64,000 nucleotides of DNA from contig JASKMD010000029.1 in the NCBI GenBank assembly GCA_030144725.1, positions 8,119,152 through 8,183,151 on the forward strand. The letters are read 5' to 3'. Shown here piece after piece: positions 58,096 through 64,000 of the stretch (its first letter is position 1; every line of letters begins with the position of its first letter). A program made the position numbers and the translations under genes. The notes beneath the pieces were generated by a model. That model searched no databases. It worked only from the letters and a program-made list of their open reading frames with translations, and was not told where the DNA came from. The stretch comes from Haematococcus lacustris (taxonomy: Eukaryota; Chlorophyta; Chlorophyceae; Chlamydomonadales; Haematococcaceae).

Positions 58096-59805
58096 TTAGG
58101 CTGCTAGGCCGCCCTCCCCCTCTAGGGGTTCGGGACTTTCTGTAACGCATTTCATAGCAAGGTGCACAAACAAAGGTGCACATGGGCTCAACATGAAGTC
58201 ATGCAAGTTCTCATTATTGTTCTGTAAAGTCATGGCAAACTCCGGCTGCTCCCTGATGGAACTCGTGGCAGTGCACTCAAAGATGAAATGCATGGCGTCA
58301 TCCACTACCCCCTCTGTGCATCTGGTGCATGTGCGATCAATGAAAGTTACCCCCTCAAACCGAGCCTTCTCCACCCCCAGACCGCTGTTGCCTAACCTGA
58401 ACCTAGTCAAGCTCGTGCGAACTTCTGTAGAGAGCTGTCTGTTCAGTAGGTGTGGTGCCATGTGATTGATGCCAATGCCGTCCCCATGCTTGAACCATGC
58501 AGCATACGAGCATCTCTCCCGATGCACCGTCTCAGGCAGTCTAGGGTCTCCCTCAAACCCAACCCAACGCCTCCCCCACCTCTCGAGCCACTTGACTTCC
58601 ATAGCCTTGGTGCCTAGGACCATGTCCGGGCTCAGGGTAAACTCATCCCCCATCAGCTCTCTGGCGGCCAGCTGGAACTGAGCACTCCAGCTGGCCTGGC
58701 AACTCCTCCCTAATTCCACATCTGCCTTAATGACCCTCATTAACAGGTCACTGTGGGATAGTTTGGCAGTGTTCCAGAACTTGCATGCAGCCCTAAACCA
58801 GTAAAGCTGGAGGGGCAGCTGCCCCAACTCATGCAGCACCATCAGCCCTGACACTGAGCTACGAACCCTGGCAGCAAACCTGAGAAAGCTGAGCATGCGT
58901 GTTTGCACTGGGTTAGAGAGTTGCACACCATGCCCAAGGAAAGCAGTGCCCCAAACCTGGCTGCCATACAGCCCTAAGGGGAGCACGAACGCTCTGATGA
59001 GGTGACACAGGGCAAAAGGATCATGCAGCACCCCATACTCTCTAGCACGGTTGCATGCTTGGCGCATGGCGAGGAACATGCCAGCCCTCATATGAGTGGC
59101 AGCAAAAGCAGGGGTGGCGCTGGGATTAAAATGCATGCCTAAGTACTTGAACTCTCTCACCACAGGCAGGATCTCATGCTTGTACCCAATGCAAGGTGCT
59201 GCAGTTTGTGAGTTGCCATTGAAAACCATCACCTTTGACTTGCCCACATTGACTGTAAGGTGTTTCCTGTCTGCAAAGCCTTGTAGCTGGCAGACCAGCC
59301 GCTGCAGCCCGTGGGGCGAGGTGCTCACCAGGGTCAGGTCATCAGCATACATGAAGTGGGTAACAGGTGTGCCTTGCACCCTCACAGCATCAACAGGGCC
59401 TAGGAACTCCTTACTAATGTCGTGAACATAGAGAGCAAACAGGAGTGGGCTGATGGGGCAGCCTTGCTTGACACCTTGGTCAGGAGTCACAGGGGGGGTG
59501 CGGTGGGGGCCATCTATCAGCACATAGTTGTCATCCCTATACAGACCCTCCAGGCAGGCAAGCAAGGGCTGTGGCAGCTTGATCCCAACCCGCAAGTGCT
59601 CCCACAATTGTTGTCGAGGTATGTGGTCATAGGCCTGTTTGAAGTCAATGAAGGCAGTGAAAAGCTTGCGGTGCTTGGCATCTGCGCTAGCCTTTTGAGC
59701 GTGGACAAGATGGCGCAGAATGAACATGGGTTGCATGGTGCTGCGTCCCGGGATGAACCCAAACTGCTCAGCTGGCAGCACTTTATGTGTCATGCACCTG
59801 ATGAA
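58096..59805 (-). mobile_element. 5'-truncated L1-like LINE, reverse transcriptase and C-terminus
   Basis: A 565-codon uninterrupted frame on the minus strand encodes the later part of a non-LTR reverse transcriptase. Motifs in order: QFGFIPGRST (near residue 10), AFIDFKQAYDHI (near 46), GVKQGCPISPLLFALYVHDI (near 108), catalytic FMYADDLTLV (near 148) and GKSKVMVFNG (near 182). The C-terminus has a CTRC-x10-HFIFEC zinc-binding knuckle typical of L1-type ORF2. The endonuclease domain and the earliest RT motifs are missing; similarity stops near 59805 with stops in all frames beyond. The intact frame suggests recent insertion. These elements copy their RNA into nicked DNA. No poly-A tail was recognised downstream. 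Confidence 0.93.
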
Positions 59806-61038
59806 TCAGATCTCACAAACACACACACACCAGAATGGCTGTGCTGGAGTGAGCATTAGGCACACTAGCAGTAGCCTTTACAATAATGTGCTCGCAACCT
59901 GTGTTTGATTAAATCTCAACAACTCTGTTTGGTGTAGCATGAGGGCTGTAGGCATGTGTCTCTCTTAGTCCAACCAGTATACAAGCAGTAACCCCGCATT
60001 AGAATGAGCATGAAACATTGCACCACTGTGCTAACGAGTTTGAAAGCAAGTGCAGGAACAGTTTGAACCGCGCTGACACGTGATAGCATAGTTCATGACA
60101 CAAGACTGCGCTGCGGAGGATGAGACATGATGAGTCACTTGCGGTTGCGGTGGGCACTACCAGTGTTGGCATTGGCTGCAGGAGCACGGGCCGCCTTGTG
60201 CGCACTTTTGAGGGAGGACACTAAGGACTCCCGCTGAGCCAGCCAAGCCGTCCTCATATCTTCAGTGCTCTGCGAAGCAAGGCAGGGCCAACACAAGCTG
60301 GCCAGTCACCACTAATGGCGTACCATTGAGTGGCAAGCACTGTTGGAGCATATGTCAAGGCTCTGGGGCATGGCCTTGGCTGGCAGCAAGCATACTAAGC
60401 TTCAATGACTACTAAACAGCGGCAATGGTGCATCATGACAATATGATGATGACGACATCCCACACATGCTGGGTCAGGAAGATGCCTAAGAGGAACAATG
60501 CGAGCTACACAGGTATTGATTGGGGTGTGATTCTTGCCATTGGCATATACGGCGCAAGCTGCAAGCTAATGATGCTTGATTGGTTGCTGCCATCGAGGGA
60601 CAAAGGAAGGGAGGATGGGGAGGGAGGGAGGGAGGGTGAAGCTGTCAGCGCTATGCGTTGTGCAGTGCGATTAGCAGGCATGGGAAAGGGTGAGCAGAGG
60701 AGGGTGTTGAGCTGGTTGTGCTCCATGCTGGTGTTGTGCCGTTTGGGAGTAGGATGGGTGAGCGAGGATGGGCAAGGGGGGTTGGGAGCAGGCTAAGTAA
60801 AGCATGACATATGACCATAGCCTGCCAACATGATACCGCTACACCAGTACTCATGCAGCAGGGAGCAGCAGGGAGCAGGAAGGAGCAGCAGGAAGGTGGT
60901 ATGCGCAGGTGGAGATGCATGAGGTGGAGGCGAGGAGGGAGGCATGCCACCAAGGGCTGTGAAGTGCTAACACACTGCAAAGCAGGGAAACCCTCATCCA
61001 CCACACCCTCCAACTAGCTGCTGGCCTGCCGACCTGAC
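59806..61038. other. No gene recognised
   Basis: Bases 59830-59908 share a repeat with 51323-51400. The remaining 3' exons of the minus-strand disordered protein should lie below 61038, but I could not identify them. Confidence 0.35.
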
Positions 61039-64000
61039 CTTGTTCCGCATGAAGCTGGTGGCAAACTGCAGCCCCACACCTCCCAAGCCGCTACTGGCCT
61101 GCAGGCTCAGGCGGCTGCCTTGCAGCCCTGCAGCTGGTGCTGTGCCCGCAGCTGCTGCCTGCGGCACAGCTGCAGTGCTGCCTGGTGGCAGAGGTGCGGC
61201 GCCACGTGACAGTGGTGTGGGCACAGGGCGATGGGCTGGGGTGTCAGCGGGAGGAGCCAGGCCCTGGGCAGGGGCCCTGCTGCTGTTGTGCTGCTGGACA
61301 CCAGGGGAGGCGGAGGCCAGGGGTGCGATTGGAGGCCGGGGGGCCACCTTCTGGCCAGACCCCGCTGCTGTGCTGCTGTGCAGAACCTGCCCACTGGCTC
61401 CTGCTGCTCCTGCTGCCCCTGTAGCTGCTCCAGCTGCCATTGTTGGTAGTTCCGCGGGACCAAAGAAGCTGAAGCTGAATGTAGAGGCGGCTGCAACTGG
61501 CTTGCTGGGCTGGAGGAGTACTTGTGTAGGTGGAGGCGGGGCTGCTCCAGCTGCAACTCTGCTCAGCCCTGCCCCTAAGGCCAACCCCCCTGGCTTGCTG
61601 ACCAGTTGGTGGCCCCCCTGGTGGCCTTCCTCCCAGCCCTTGCCCGCACTCAGCCCAGGTTCTGGGGCTGATGCAGCAGCCTCTCTACTTTGCTGCCCTG
61701 TGTCTGCTGCGTTTGAAGCAGCTGCCTGGCTGCTCACCAAGCCTGGCTGAGCCAAGGCCTGCAGGACTGGCCCCCTCGCCTCCTGCCTCTGCCCAGGCAG
61801 ACTCCCCTGGCCCACCCCCTCAGCTGCAGCCAGCCCTGCGGTCCCTCCCCCAGCGGCTACCTGGGGCAGCCTGGCAGGTGCCGCCTTGGCCCTCGCAGCT
61901 GCGGAGGCAGCGCTGGCACGCCCCGCCTTGACTTCACTGCGCCCCTCCACGACCAAAGCAGCGGCAGCTCTGGCTGTGAGAGCAGTAGTCAGGGCGGGTG
62001 CATCAGGAGCTCCGCCCGCTGCTTGGGGTGACCCCTCTGGAGGTGCACTCGTCTGGTGTTTGTGTGATGGAGGGTGGCCAGCTGCAGCCCGCCTTGCAGC
62101 TGAAGCATGGCCAGCAGGAGTAGGAGGCTGGGAGGGACACAGCAGCTGCGTGTTACCTGGAGGCACTGCTCCTGGGCCTGGCCCTACCCTGCTGTCCATG
62201 CCCCCTCGCCCCCTCTCCCTCCCCCTTGCACCACCATCACCACTACTACCGCCGCTGTGATGGCCGCTTGCAACCCCGGTGGCTGCCGTAGGGTCGTCGT
62301 CGCTGTGTACGTCTCGAAAGTGCTCCTCACTGTCACTGTCGCTGCCAAAGCGCGCCAGCAGTTGCCGCTTGCTGGGGGTCAGGGCCTTAGTGGACAGCTG
62401 CTTGGCGGTTGGACGTGGCAATGCTCCTGCTGGGGCTACTCCTGCTGGGGCTGCTCCTGTCGGGGTTGTTCCTGCTGGGGCTGCTCCTGCTGGGGTTGGG
62501 GCTGTTCCTGCTGGGGCTGGGGCTGCTGGGGCTGGGGCTCGAGATGATGCCAGAGCTATCCTAGTCACAGGGAGCTGGGTGCGGGGTGAAGGCAGGCAGG
62601 GGGAGGGCGAGTGGGCCGTGGACTTGTCAACCTTTGTGGCCTTGCTTAGGTGGTGTCTCGCATACTCATGAAGCTCTGGCCCCCCATCCTCTCCCTCGCT
62701 CTGCTCCTCTTCTCCACCATCCTCCATTGCCTGCACCTTCTGCTTCCCTTCCTGCCCCCCTTCCTCCAATGCCTCCTCCTCCTCCTCCTCCCCCTCCTCC
62801 ACCACCTTCCCCTCCTGCCCCCCCTCCTCCTCCTGCTCCCCCTCCTCCAATGACGCCTGCTCCCCCTCCTCCTCCCCCTCCTCCACCACCTTCCCCTGCT
62901 CCCCTTCCTCCCCGTCTGCACCAGGCCCACCTCCAGCTGCACCTCTGCCATCCCTTTGCACTTGCCTCCCACCCACCCCTGCCTTCCCCTTGCCTTCAAG
63001 GTCCGAGTCAGAGTCCGAGTTGAAGCGGTCCAGGTCTTCGCTTACCCCCCCTGCCTGCCCCTCACTGCCGCCATGGCTCATGACACCGTGCATCACAGCA
63101 CCTTGTCCCAGGCCAGCAGCCCCCTCCCTCTCCCCCTCCTCCTCGTCACCAAACTCCACCACAGCCAGGTCTGCGGCCGGGACTGAGCTAAATGTGCTGG
63201 TTGCTGTGGTTCTGCCCCTGGTCTTGCGCTTGGCGGCAGCGGCTGTAGCAGCGGCGGCGGCTGCCTCTGCCTTTAGGTTGGCTGTTTTGATGGACTTGAT
63301 GACCTTCAGGTAGGCATGCTTCTCTTGGCTTAGGAGGGGGGGCGCAGGGGCAGCAGGGGCAGCCTGCACCAAACACAGCCCATGCCACAGTGTCAGCAGC
63401 AAGGGCAGGCGTTTCCGTCACTAGGGAAACCGCAGAGGGCATCGCTTGCCCTGCGCAGGGCGTCTTGATGTTACCTTTGCCTTTTTTTCTGAACCCTTGT
63501 CTTGCGTGTTCTCTATGTTCCTGCTTCACTCGCCTCAACTGTACTAGCTTCTGGTCGGTAGCCATCTCATATAGAGCCAGCCATGCCACGATGGCGATGG
63601 CTTGAATACAGCACCCTGATGGCCTGCTGCACTTCTTCTGTCTCGTTCTCTAGCAGCCTGACTGCCAGCCCAGCCTGACTGCCAGCCCAGCCAGGCACAC
63701 CCAGCAGCCGCACTGTCTGGCCACCATGCAGGTGGTGCATTGGAGCACAGCAGTGCTGCACCTTGCCTTAGCTGAGCTTCCCCCTCACCTGTGTTGCCCC
63801 AGCCTGCCTGCCAACCGCTGCCTTGTGCTGTTGCTGCTGTTGGCCGCCTGGCCCTGCTGCGGGGGCTGCCTCCACTGTGCCCACAGCTGCTGCCCAGGCA
63901 TCAGCTCCAGGAGGTGTGCTGGTGGTGCCAGGGGATACTGGCTGGGTGCTGCTGCTGCTGCCATGCAGGGCCATGGTGCCTGCTGCAGCCAGCCCAGGCT
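61039..64000 (-). CDS. Large disordered acidic protein (partial)
   Basis: The main exon runs 63363-61039 on the minus strand, between a GGTGCAG acceptor and an AAG|GTCAGG donor. It encodes about 775 residues: KVIKSIKTANLKAEAAAAAA, a basic stretch (KRKTRGRTT), RFNSDSDSDLEGKG, a long Glu/Gly tract (EEGEQASLEEGEQEEE), GSDSDSEEHF and Ala/Pro-rich sequence, ending VGLQFATSFMRNK. Upstream exons near 63600-63480 (ALYEMATDQKLVQLRRVKQE, REHARQGFRKKGK), 63710-63640 (RLLENETEEVQQAIR) and 64000-63789 (Gln/Ala-rich) extend it past the window edge. The family is not recognised; composition suggests a nuclear protein. The join at an A7 run near 63485 is out of phase in my reading, so a boundary or indel is wrong. 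Confidence 0.5.

Noticed and set aside
61040..61750. Plus-strand frames opposite the disordered protein
   Set aside because: They are GC-driven shadow frames; the minus strand has the long uninterrupted frame with splice-site borders and Glu/Ser-Asp tracts.

Overview
This is nuclear DNA of a green alga, most likely a volvocalean chlorophyte such as Haematococcus. That assignment is inference from the GC-rich sequence, short GT-AG exons, a Ser-Pro wall-type glycoprotein, a cilium-type phosphatase and very dense microsatellites. No prokaryotic operon, rRNA, tRNA or CRISPR array was recognised. All gene models were spliced by hand from splice sites, reading phase and family motifs.

Layout of host genes. 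0.86-2.24 kb (+): secreted Cys-rich, Ser-Pro-rich protein. 4.05-11.34 kb (+): PTPDC1-type dual-specificity phosphatase in ten exons. 17.86-19.20 kb (-): complete DPM1, the dolichol-phosphate mannose synthase. 23.70-25.58 kb (+): Agenet/Tudor-like nuclear protein. 30.70-31.38 kb (+): coiled-coil protein. 32.40-35.62 kb (-): (S)-ureidoglycine aminohydrolase. 36.89-48.80 kb (+): F-box protein with armadillo-like repeats. 51.84-56.81 kb (+): secreted CAP/PR-1 protein. 61.04-64.00 kb (-): large disordered acidic protein that runs off the window.

Between and inside these genes lies a dense mobile and satellite layer. Its main component is a family of Fanzor elements (eukaryotic TnpB relatives, RNA-guided nucleases). 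There are six copies or derivatives, plus a left-end fragment at base 1 and detached 3' ends. The best copy (12.45-17.16 kb) has an NLS-rich first exon, introns and all three RuvC motifs, but carries two in-frame stops and a homopolymer frameshift. Copies of two subfamilies keep a conserved noncoding 3' segment that ends in a short hairpin, where a guide RNA would lie. Deletion derivatives sit antisense in introns of the phosphatase and CAP genes.

Other mobile DNA includes a 5'-truncated L1-like LINE, LINE fragments, a nonautonomous hAT element with exact 8-bp target duplications, a 183-bp fold-back and several unnamed repeats. Introns hold large satellites: (AGGTC)n, (GGGGGA)n, (CCCCTG)n, a 12-mer and a 3.7-kb 9-mer array. 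The host genes are unrelated housekeeping, secretory and regulatory genes; no shared pathway is evident apart from DPM1 and two secreted proteins that could both depend on secretory glycosylation.
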